A stretch of 64,000 nucleotides of DNA, taken from positions 373,401,963 to 373,465,962 of the forward strand of contig NC_053392.1 in NCBI RefSeq assembly GCF_905171765.1, read 5' to 3'. This document shows, piece after piece, positions 54,700 through 64,000 of this stretch. Every line of letters begins with the position of its first letter. Within the stretch, counting starts at the first letter, position 1. The DNA is from Bufo bufo (taxonomy: Eukaryota > Chordata > Amphibia > Anura > Bufonidae). The notes under the pieces were generated by a model. The model saw only the letters and a list, made by a program, of their open reading frames with translations. It made no database searches and was not told the origin of the DNA. The translations under genes were made by a program, and so were the position numbers.

Positions 54700-56239
54700 A
54701 GGTCCAATAGCAGAGAATCTGGCTTCACGTCAGCAGAGAATCAGTCTCTTCATGCCATAGCAAAGAATCTGGCTTCATGTCAGCAGAGAATCAGTCTCTT
54801 CATGCCATAGCAGAGAATCTGGCTTCATGTCAGCGCAGAATCAGTCTTCATGTCATAGCAGAGAATCAGGCTTCACGTCACCCACCACTGGAACAGGCCA
54901 CTGTCACATATTTAGGCCCCGGCACCCAGACAGAGGAGAGAGGTCCCGTAACAGAGAATCTGGCCTTATGTCAGCGCAGAATCAGTCTTCATGTCATAGC
55001 AGAGAATCAGGCTTCACGTCACCCACCACTGGAACAGGCCACTGTCACATATTTAGGCCCAGGCACCCAGGCAGAGGAGAGAGGTCCCGTAACAGAGAAT
55101 CTGGCCTTATGTCAGTGAAGAATCAGTCTTCATGTCATAGCAGAGAATCAGGCTTCACGTCACCAACCACTAGAACAGGCCACTGTTACATATTTAGGCC
55201 CAGGCACCCAGGCAGAGGAGAGAGGTCCCGTAACAGAGAATCTGTTCTTATGTCAGCACAGAATCAGTCTTCATGTCATAGCAGAGAATCAGGCTTCACG
55301 TCACCCACCACTGGAACAGGCCACTGTCACATATTTAGGCCCCGGCACCCAGACAGAGGAGAGAGGTCCCGTAACAGAGAATCTGGCCTTATGTCAGCGC
55401 AGAATCAGTCTTCATGTCATAGCAGAGAATCAGGCTTCACGTCACCCACCACTGGAACAGGCCACTGTCACATATTTAGGCCCAGGCACCCAGGCAGAGG
55501 AGAGAGGTCCCGTAACAGAGAATCTGGCCTTATGTCAGCGAAGAATCAGTCTTCATGTCATAGCAGAGAATCAGGCTTCACGTCACCAACCACTAGAACA
55601 GGCCACTGTTACATATTTAGGCCCAGGCACCCAGGCAGAGGAGAGAGGTCCCGTAACAGAGAATCTGTTCTTATGTCAGCACAGAATCAGTCTTCATGTC
55701 ATAGCAGAGAATCAGGCTTCACGTCACCCACCACTGGAACAGGCCACTGTCACATATTTAGGCCCCGGCACCCAGACAGAGGAGAGAGGTCCCGTAACAG
55801 AGAATCTGGCCTTATGTCAGCACAGAATCTGTCTTCATGTCATAGCAGAGAATCAGGCTTCACGTCACCCACCACTGGAACAGGCCACTGTCACATATTT
55901 AGGCCCCGGCACCCAGACAGAGGAGAGAGGTCCCGTAACAGAGAATCTGGCCTTATGTCAGCACAGAATCAGTCTTCATGTCATAGCAGAGAATCAGGCT
56001 TCACGTCACCCACCACTGGAACAGGCCACTGTCACATATTTAGGCCCAGGCACCCAGGCAGAGGAGAGAGGTCCCGTAACAGAGAATCTGGCCTTATGTC
56101 AGCACAGAATCTGTCTTCATGTCATAGCAGAGAATCAGGCTTCACGTCACCCACCACTGGAACAGGCCACTGTCACATATTTAGGCCCCGGCACCCAGAC
56201 AGAGGAGAGAGGTCCCGTAACAGAGAATCTGGCCTTATG
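54700..56239. repeat. 141-bp minisatellite of hAT-A2, left part (about 10-11 units)
   Basis: The same unit as at 35415-38850, but many units have GGCCTTATGTCAGC where A1 has GGCTTCATGTCAGC. A three-unit block is duplicated (54970-55395 and 55395-55815 share the AACCACTAGAACAGGCCACTG and TCTGTTCTTATG variants), showing recent segmental duplication within the array. Confidence 0.95.
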
Positions 56240-57908
56240 TAGGGTGGCCACTTGCATCAAACCCTGAAAAGGAGGACATCGTACCGGGGACAGTGGCACA
56301 CAATAGTTCAATATTACACCATGCAAGATACTACATTATACAGCTGGTATAAGTTATACATCTTCTTGTATACAGTGATATGGAGCATGCGGGTATAACC
56401 TGGGTATCTCCTGTATATAATTATATATGTACAGCTGGAATAAGTTATACATCTTCTTTAATAATGCCTCCAATGTAGGTCCCCATCTTTAATTATGTCC
56501 CTCATAGTGTAGTAATTATTTTTTAATGCCCCATCTTAAATAATGCCTCCATAATGGCCCACTGCTGTTTTTGTTTCGTTGATTTTACAAAAAAATAAAA
56601 AATCACATCCTCCACTTGCTCGCGCTGCAGCAGTCTCTTCTATCTTCACTGAACAGGATCTGCAAATGTGCGCAATGATGTCACTGCGCGCTCCCATGTG
56701 GTTACGTCACCATGCACATCGCAGGTCCTGCTCAATGAAGAAAGAGACTGCTTCACTGCAAGCAAGTGGATGAGGTGAGTTTTATATATTTTTTTGCTGC
56801 GGGACACTATTGGGGCATTATTTAAACAATGGGGGACAATTTTTTTAACTCCTAATTAAAGTGTACCCGTTTTTAACGGCTGTTAGACGGGTGCACTCCT
56901 GTCTATCGTAAAAAAACGGTCCCATTGATTTCAATGGGGTCCGCATGGCCGTGGAAACAGACAAAAATAGGACATGTCCTATTTTTGGACGGACGCTATT
57001 CACTGGCCGTTAAAAAGAGTGGCCATGTGAATAGCCCCATACACTTTCATTGGTGCTAAAAATGGCCGTGTGACGGGCGTTACACACGGCCATTAGTCAC
57101 TGTCACGTGCATGCAGCCTTAGATAGACTCTCAATCAGCACCTGGTTGCTATGCAATAATGCATCATTTGATTCGTTTAGACCCTCAGCATCTTCCTCAG
57201 ACAAGTAGCTGCTGCGTTAACACCTGGTTGCTATGCAATAATGCATCATTTAGACCCTCAGCATCTTCCTGAGACAATTACCTGTGTTAAACGCAGCTAC
57301 TTGTCTGAGGAAGATGCTGAGGGTCTAAACGAATCAAACAATGCATTATTGCATAGCAACCAGGTGAGCAACCAACCAGGTGCTGATTGAGAATTTGAGA
57401 GTCACCACCTGCAGCACCTCCTGCATTTATATGAATGACCCAACCTCAGTACACAAGTGAAGAAGCTCCAACCTGAGGAGCTGTTTGACTGCAGGAGAAG
57501 GACAGGAAGGAGTTACTCACAGGACTATAATAAAATTCACCTCCGGGCAGCAGGCGGCTCAACACAAGACTAGTCTAGACAACATGAGGGGAGGTGGACA
57601 GAGACTGGAGTTCCGACAAGCTGCTCTAACCTGTTGTGTGCTGCTGCTGCTGCGTGAGAGTGACTTAGTAGTGGCGCGAAGCAGGCAGCGTGTGACGTCA
57701 GTGTGGGATGTGACAAATTGAAATGTGAGTGCAGGTCGATTTTTTTTTGTAGGGTTACTTAAAGTGCCAGTACCTGCCGTCTGCCACACTGCCAATAACC
57801 TCAGAAAAGGAGGACTTCTGGCCGTCCGTCCTGGCCTGCGGCCGGACGGAGGACCAGGAGTCTAAAAACCGGACGGTCCGGCCTAAAACCGGACGTCTGG
57901 CCACCCTA
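56240..57908. mobile_element. hAT-N4, non-autonomous hAT element
   Basis: The 11-bp TIR TAGGGTGGCCA has its inverse at 57898-57908. A perfect TSD, GCCTTATG, occurs at 56232-56239 and 57909-57916. Length is 1,669 bp. The ends share AAAAGGAGGAC blocks (near 56266 and 57805). No transposase is seen. The interior has a large foldback at 57126-57404. Confidence 0.93.
57126..57404. repeat. foldback in hAT-N4, 72-bp arms
   Basis: The segment 57140-57211 (ACCTGGTTGCTATGCAATAA ...) returns inverted at 57293-57365. The loop holds a third, direct copy of the same block (from 57222). Outer flanks (CTCAATCAGCACCTGG and CCAGGTGCTGATTGAG) extend the pairing. Confidence 0.88.
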
Positions 57909-58735
57909 GCCTTATGTCAGCACAGAATCAGTCTTCATGTCATAGCAGAGAATCAGGCTTTACGTCACCCACCACTGGAACAGGCCACTGTCACATATTT
58001 AGGCCCCGGCACCCAGACAGAGGATAGAGGTCCCGTAACAGAGAATCTGGCCTTATGTCAGCACAGAATCTGTCTTCATGTCATAGCAGAGAATCAGGCT
58101 TCACGTCACCCACCACTGGAACAGGCCACTGTCACATATTTAGGCCCCGGCACCCAGACAGAGGAGAGAGGTCCCGTAACAGAGATTCTGGCCTTATGTC
58201 AGCACAGAATCTGTCTTCATGTCATAGCAGAGAATCAGGCTTCACGTCACCCACCACTGGAACAGGCCACTGTCACATATTTAGGCCCCGGCACCCAGAC
58301 AGAGGAGAGAGGTCCCGTAACATAGAATCTGGCCTTATGTCAGCGCAGAATTAGTCTTCATGTCATAGCAGAGAATCAGGCTTCACGTCAGCCACCACTG
58401 GAACAGGCCACTGTCACATATTTAGGCCCAGGCACCCAGGCAGAGGAGAGAGGTCCCATAACAGAGATTCAGGCTTCATGTCAGCAGAGAATCAGTCTTC
58501 ATGTCATAGCAGAGAATCAGGCTTCACGTCACCCACCACTGGAACAGGCCACTGTCACATATTTAGGCCCAGGCACCCAGGCAGAGGAGAGAGGTCGCGT
58601 AACAGAGAATCTGGCTTCATGTCAGCACAGAATCAGTCTTCATTTCATAGCAGAGAATTAGGCTTCACGTCACCCACCACTGGAACAGGCCAGTGTCACA
58701 CATTTAGGCCCCGGAACCCAGACAGAGGAGAGGTT
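57909..58735. repeat. 141-bp minisatellite of hAT-A2, right part (about 6 units)
   Basis: Continuation of the array after hAT-N4. It ends at the same GAGAGGTTCATTCAACTTTG junction as copy A1. Confidence 0.94.
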
Positions 58736-58849
58736 CATTCAACTTTGGGTTGCCCCGCAATATAATGGTAAAATGAAAATAAAAATAGGATTGAATGAGG
58801 AAGTGCCCTGGAGTACAATAATATATTGTTAAGGGGAGGTAGTTAATGT

Positions 58850-61800
58850 CTAATCTGCACAAGGGATGGACAGGTCCTGTGGGATCCATGCCTGGTTCAT
58901 TTTTATGAACGTCAGCTTGTCCACATTGGCTGTAGACAGGCGGCTGCGTTTGTCTGTAATGACGCCCCCTGCCGTGCTGAATACACGTTCAGACAAAACG
59001 CTGGCCGCCGGGCAGGCCAGCACTTCCAAGGCATAAAAGGCTAGCTCTGGCCACGTGGACAATTTGGAGACCCAGAAGTTGAATGGGGCCGAACCATCAG
59101 TCAGTACGTGGAGTGGTGTGCACAGGTACTGTTCCACCATGTTAGTGAAATGTTGCCTCCTGCTAACACGTTCCGTATCAGGTGGTGGTGCAGTTAGCTG
59201 TGGCGTGTTGACAAAACTTTTCCACATCTCTGCCATGCTAACCCTGCCCTCAGAGGAGCTGGGCGTGACACAGCTGCGTTGGCGACCTCTTGCTCCTCCT
59301 CTGCCTTCGCCTTGGGCTTCCACTGGTTCCCCTGTGACATTTGGGAATGCTCTTAGTAGCGCGTCTACCAACGTGCGCTTGTACTCGCGCATCTTCCTAT
59401 CATGCTCCAGTGTAGGAAGTAAGGTGTGCACATTGTCTTTGTACCGGGGATCCAGCAGGGTGGCAACCTAGTAGTCCGCACACGTTAAAATGTGGGCAAC
59501 TCTGCTGTCGTTGCGCAGGCACTGCAGCATGTAGTCGCTCATGTGTGCCAGGCTGCCCAGAGGTAAGGACAAGCTGTCCTCTGTGGGAGGCGTATCGTCA
59601 TCATCCTGTGTTTCCCCCCAGCCACGCACCAGTGATGGGCCCGAGCTGCTTTGGGTGCCACCCCGCTGTGAACATGCTTCATCCTCATCCTCCTCCACCT
59701 CCTCCTCATCCTCGTCCTCCTCGTCCTCCAGTAGTGGGCCCTGTCTGGCCACATTTGTACCTGGCCTCTGGTGTTGCAAAAAACCTCCCTCTGAGTCACT
59801 TCGAAGAGACTGGCCTGAAAGTGCTAAAAATGACCCCTCTTCCTCCTCTTCCTCCTGGGCCACCTCCTCTTCCATCATCGCCCTAAGTGTTTTCTCAAGG
59901 AGACATAGAAGTGGTATTGTAACGCTGATAACGGCGTCATCGCCACTGGCCATGTTGGTGGAGTACTCGAAACAACGCAACAGGGCACACAGGTCTCGCA
60001 TGGAGGCCCAGTCATTGGTGGGGAAGTGTGTCTGATCCGCAGTGCGACTGACCCGTGCGTGCTGCAGCTGAAACTCCACTATGGCCTGCTGCTGCTCGCA
60101 CAGTCTGTCCAGCATGTGCAAGGTGGAGTTCCACCTGGTGGGTACATCGCATATGAGGCGGTGAGCGGGAAGGCCGAAGTTACGCTGTAGCGCAGACAGG
60201 CGAGCAGCGGCAGGGTGTGAACGCCGGAAGCGCGAACAGACGGCCCGCACTTTATGCAGCAGCTCTGACATGTCGGGGTAGTTGCGAATAAACTTCTGCA
60301 CCACCAAATTCAGCACATGCGCCAGGCAAGGGATGTGCGTCAAACCGGCTAGTCCCAGAGCTGCAACGAGATTTTGCCCATTATCGCACACCACCAGGCC
60401 GGGCTTGAGGCTCACCGGCAGCAACCACTCGTCGGTCTGTTGTTCTATACCCCCCCACAACTCCTGTGCGGTGTGGGGCCTGTCCCCTAAACATATGAGT
60501 TTCAGAACGGCCTGCTGACGTTTACCCCGGGCTGTGCTGAAGTTGGTGGTGAAGGTGTGTGGCTGACTGGATGAGCAGGTGGAAGAAGAGGAGGAGGAAG
60601 CTGAGTAGAAGGAGGAGGAGACAGGACGCAAAGAATGTTGCCCTGCGATCCTTGGCGGCGGAAGGACGTGCGCCAAACAGCTCTCCGCCTGGGGCCCAGC
60701 CGCCACTACATTTACCCAGTGTGCAGTTAGGGAGATATAGCGTCCCTGGCCGTGCTTACTGGTCCACGTATCTGTGGTTAGGTGGGCCTTGACATAGATG
60801 GCGTTGCGCAGTGCACACTTGATTTTATCGGACACTTGTTTGTGCAGGGAAGGCACGGCTCTCTTGGAGAAGTAGTGCCGGCTGTGAACAACATACTGTG
60901 GGACAGCAAGCGACATGAGCTGTTTGAAGCTGTGTGTGTCCACCAGCCTAAATGACAGCATTTCATAGGCCAGTAGTTTAGAAATGCTGGCATTCAGGGC
61001 CAGGGATCGAGGGTGGCTAGGTGGGAATTTACGCTTTCTCTCAAATGTTTGTAAGATGGAGAGCTGAACGCTGCCGTGTGACATGGTTGAGATGCTTGGT
61101 GACGCAGGTGGTGGTGTTGGTGGTACATCCCATGTTTGCTGGGCGGCAGGTGCCAATGTTCCTCCAGAGGCAGAGGAAGAGGCCGAGGCGGCGGCAGCAG
61201 CAGCAGAAGAGGCCGAGGCGGCGGCAGCAGCAGAAGAGGCCGAGGCGGCAGCAGCAGAAGAGGTAGCAGGGGGAGCCTGAGTGACTTCCTTGTTTTTAAG
61301 GTGTTTACTCCACTGCAGTTCATGCTTTGCATGCAGGTGCCTGGTCATGCAGGTTGTGCTAAGGTTCAGAACGTTAATGCCTCGCTTCAGGCTCTGATGG
61401 CACAGCGTGCAAACCACTCGGGTCTTGTCGTCAGCACATTGTTTGAAGAAGTGCCATGCCAGGGAACTCCTTAAAGCTGCCTTTGGGGTGCTCGGTCCCA
61501 GATGGCGGTGGTCAGTAGCAGGCGGAGTCTCTTGGCGGCGGGTGTTCTGATTTTGCCCACTGCTCCCTCTTTTGCTACGCTGTTGGCTCGGTCTCACCAC
61601 TGCCTCTTCCTCCGAACTGTGAAAGTCAGTGGCACGACCTTCATTCCATGTGGGGTCTAGGACCTCATCGTCCCCTGCATCGTCTTCCACCCAGTCTTGA
61701 TCCCTGACCTCCTGTTCAGTCTGCACACTGCAGAAAGACGCAGCAGTTGGCACCTGTGTTTCGTCATCATCAGAGACGTGCTGAGGTGGTATTCCCATGT

Positions 61801-62305
61801 CCTCATCATCAGGAAAAATAAGTGGTTGTGCGTTAGTGCATTCTATCTCTTCCACCCCTGGGGAAGGGCTAGGTGGATGCCCTTGGGAAACCCTGGCAGC
61901 AGAGTCTTCAAACAGCATAAGAGACTGCTGCATAACTTGAGGCTCAGACAGTTTCCCTGATATGCATGGGGGTGATGTGACAGACCGATGGGCTTGGTTT
62001 TCATGCGCCATCTGTGCGCTTTCTGCAGAAGACTGGGTGGGAGATAATGTGAACGTGCTGGATCCACTGTCGGCCACCCAATTGACTAATGCCTGTACCT
62101 GCTCAGGCCTTACCATCCTTAGAACGGCATTGGGCCCCACCAAATATCGCTGTAAATTCTGCTGGCTACTGGGACCTGAGGTAGTTGGTTCACTAGGACG
62201 TGTGGCTGTGGCAGAACGGCCACGTCCTCTTCCAGCACCAGAGGGTCCACTAACACCACCACGACCATGTCCACGTCCGCGTCCCTTATTAGATGTTTTC
62301 CTCAT
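58850..62305 (-). pseudogene. hAT-A2 transposase, complete except one in-frame stop
   Basis: Minus-strand frame of 1,152 codons including stops. It is a nuclear DNA transposase of the hAT superfamily. Domains: RG-rich start (1-35); acidic/Ser-rich region (90-270); BED finger (about 282-330, C299, C302, H323, H328); Ala/Ser tract (350-380); RNase H-like core with D512 in TTDTWTS, D641 in VVCDNGQN, C660/H663 in CLAH, and R724/W725 in PTRWNST; acidic insert (812-824 and 860-876); C-terminal dimerisation domain with E1106 in SVLSERVFSTAGG. Codon 946 is TAG (59468-59470), where copy A1 reads Trp (DYWVATLLDPRY). Frame and length are otherwise kept. The single stop truncates the protein before E1106, so it should be inactive unless the stop is read through. 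Confidence 0.93.
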
Positions 62306-62329
62306 TGTTCCCGTTCACCACAATTTTGA

Positions 62330-63060
62330 GAATGGCAAAATTGGGAATAGTTTTTCAACCCAGAACAAAAAGTGTGCTTTTACGGTCACTACAAATAACT
62401 TGACCAGCTAAAACAGTACAGATTTGGTTGAATAGAAATGTGAGGCCTGTTTTTTTTTTGCGCTGTGTGACAGGTATAGGTTTAATCACAGAATTAGACT
62501 TCTATCTGCACGGTAGCGTGTGTCTTAGGTTTTTCTGAATGACACTATCAGCACCTTCAATGTAAGATATCCTTTTTGGGATAGATTTCAAGTAGGCCTC
62601 ATATAGCAGAAACTAGTTATTTTGAGAATGGCAAATTTGGGAATAGTTTTTCAACCCAGAACAAAAAATGTGCTTTTACGGTCACTACAAATAACTTGAC
62701 CAGCAAAAACAGTACAGATTTGGTTGAATAGAAATGGGAGGCCTGTTTTTTTTTTGCGCTGTGTGACAGGTATAGGTTTAATCACAGAATTAGACTTCTA
62801 TCTGCACGGTAGCGTGTGTCTTAGGTTTTTCTGAATGACACTATCAGCACCTTCAATGTAAGATATCCTTTTTGGGATAGATTTCAAGTAGGCCTCATAT
62901 AGCAGAAACTAGTTATTTTGAGAATGGCAAATTTGGGAATAGTTTTTCAACCCAGAACAAAAAGTGTGCTTTTACGGTCACTACAAATAACTTGACCAGC
63001 TAAAACAGTACAAATTTGGTTGAATAGAAATGTCAGGTCTATTTTTTAGGCGCTGGGTGA
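62330..63060. repeat. 296-bp direct repeats in hAT-A2 leader
   Basis: AAATGTGAGGCCTGT-type blocks at 62436, 62732 and 63028, each unit with TTTTACGGTCACTACAAATA. Counterpart of 44100-44830. Confidence 0.88.
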
Positions 63061-63440
63061 CAGGCTCAACTTGCCCCTGATGTAGTATATGGCCAAAAAA
63101 TAACCACACTATTGATGGTTAAATGCACTTGGGTGACACAGGCTCAGCCTGCACCAGATGTAGTATATGGCCAAAAAATTACCAGACTGTTGATGGTTAA
63201 ATGCACTTCGGTGACACAGGCTCAGCCTGCACCAGATGTAGTATATGGCCAAAAAATAACCAGACTGTTGATGGTTAAATGCACTTCGGTGACACAGGCT
63301 CAGCCTGCAGCTGATGTAGGATATAGCACAAAATAACCACACTATTGATGGTTAAATGCACTTCGGTGACACAGGCTCAGCCTGCAGCTGATGTAGGATA
63401 TAGCACAAAATAACCACACTATTGATGGTTAAATACACTT
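63061..63440. repeat. about 75-bp direct repeats in hAT-A2 leader
   Basis: Five copies of CCA.ACT.TTGATGGTTAAAT with GGCTCAGCCTGCA and GATGTAG.ATAT. Counterpart of 44840-45125 but with more of the GGTGACACAGGCTCAGCC variant. Confidence 0.88.
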
Positions 63441-63691
63441 GGTGATAGCTTGTGCTGGCGCACCACAAGCCACAAAATGGCCGCCGATCACCCCAGAAAA
63501 AAGTGATCTAAAAACGCTCTGGGCAGCCTCAAAAAAGTGAGCAAGTCGATATTAGCACTTCAATGATCCACAGCTGCAGATCGATCACAGAATGAAGTCT
63601 TCTGGAGGAGTTAATCTGCCTAATCTCGCCCTAACGTCGCAGCTGCAACCTCTCCCTATGCTTGAATCAGCAGAGTGACGTGCTGCGCTAC

Positions 63692-63739
63692 GTGACCCAA
63701 GCTTATATAGAGGCTGGGTCACATGCTGCACTGGCCAAT
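63692..63739 (-). promoter_or_regulatory. hAT-A2 promoter
   Basis: ATTGG (63739-63735, minus strand) lies upstream of TCTATATAAG (about 63711-63702). The TATA box sits between TGGGTCAC and GTGACCCA arms exactly as in copy A1. The start of the transposase lies about 1.4 kb downstream. Confidence 0.6.
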
Positions 63740-63964
63740 CACAGCCATGCCAATAGTAGGCAAGGCTGTGATGGCCTCTTGGGTCAAGTAGTATGACGCT
63801 TGTTGATTGGCTGCTTTGCAGCCTTTCAAAAAGCGCCAAGAAAGCGCCGAACACCGAACCCGAACCCGGACTTTTACGAAAATGTTCGGGTTCGGGTCCG
63901 TGTCACGGACACCCCAAAATTCGGTACGAACCCGAACTATACAGTTCGGGTTCGCTCATCCCTA

Positions 63965-64000
63965 GTTAGAAACCTGTCAGCAACAATGAAAACAATAGAG
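63965..64000 (+). mobile_element. probable LTR, continuation after hAT-A2
   Basis: The TSD copy GTTAGAAA (63965-63972) is followed by sequence that continues the LTR of 53949-54402 to the window edge. Confidence 0.5.

Larger units (their letters stand above)
54403..63964 (-). mobile_element. hAT-A copy 2 (hAT-A2), 9.6 kb
   Basis: The same TIRs and subterminal CGAAC clusters as hAT-A1. The TSD is TTTAGAAA at 54395-54402 and GTTAGAAA at 63965-63972 (7 of 8). It has the same order as copy A1: minisatellite, minus-strand transposase, leader repeats, promoter. The minisatellite is split by hAT-N4. The transposase has a single in-frame stop. It is inserted in an LTR that is itself in hAT-B3. Confidence 0.94.

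Noticed and set aside
54827..56242. A 471-codon frame and shorter ones at 58055-58765 as proteins
   Set aside because: Same minisatellite in hAT-A2.

Overview
The window looks like a repeat-dense stretch of a vertebrate genome. The best guess is an anuran amphibian, because of the mix of hAT elements with TAGAGATGAGCGAAC-type ends, Tc1/mariner elements, piggyBac, Penelope-like elements (PLEs) and TTAA MITEs. That assignment is inference from repeat style. I found no host protein-coding gene, rRNA, tRNA or CRISPR array. Nearly everything recognisable is a transposable element, many of them nested, and element borders were set by reading terminal inverted repeats (TIRs) and target-site duplications (TSDs).

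Layout. (1) 1-9948: the end of a probable LTR (1-440) lies in the tandem repeats of a hAT-B copy (hAT-B2). That copy is split by a Tc1/mariner element with DD37E spacing (1348-9550), which is itself split by a 6.6-kb piggyBac element (1456-8091). Both transposase frames (2526-4325 and 8206-9222) are open. (2) 9949-15844: a LINE relic cut by a hAT MITE, a TTAA MITE, and a Tc1 copy with perfect TIRs but a dead transposase. (3) 15845-30148: hAT-B1, bounded by the TSD CTGCTACT. It carries a decayed BED-finger transposase on the minus strand, a 172-bp tandem array, a PLE-derived palindrome with two facing hammerhead ribozyme motifs, a nested hAT-N1, a mariner fragment and two broken PLEs (one with a well-formed hammerhead). 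(4) 30255-31688: another Tc1 relic. (5) 31879-46493: hAT-C, a decayed copy into whose repeats hAT-A1 (35114-45640) inserted, with TSD CTTTAGAA. (6) 47661-51714: hAT-N2, whose 39-bp array is split by hAT-N3. (7) 53262 to the end: hAT-B3, interrupted by an LTR, interrupted by hAT-A2 (54403-63964), interrupted by hAT-N4 (56240-57908).

How the parts work together. The autonomous-type hAT families share one plan: TIRs with subterminal CGAAC-type motifs, a CCAAT plus TATA promoter close to one end, a long tandem-repeat leader, and a large transposase read towards the other end. hAT-A also has a 141-bp minisatellite at its 3' side. Most nested insertions landed inside tandem-repeat arrays. The two hAT-A copies are very similar and carry different lesions; copy A2 is broken by only one in-frame stop codon. 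The most unusual signals are the hammerhead motifs in PLE-derived sequence, the PLE palindrome, and the 3.4-kb hAT minisatellite that stays open in two reading frames.
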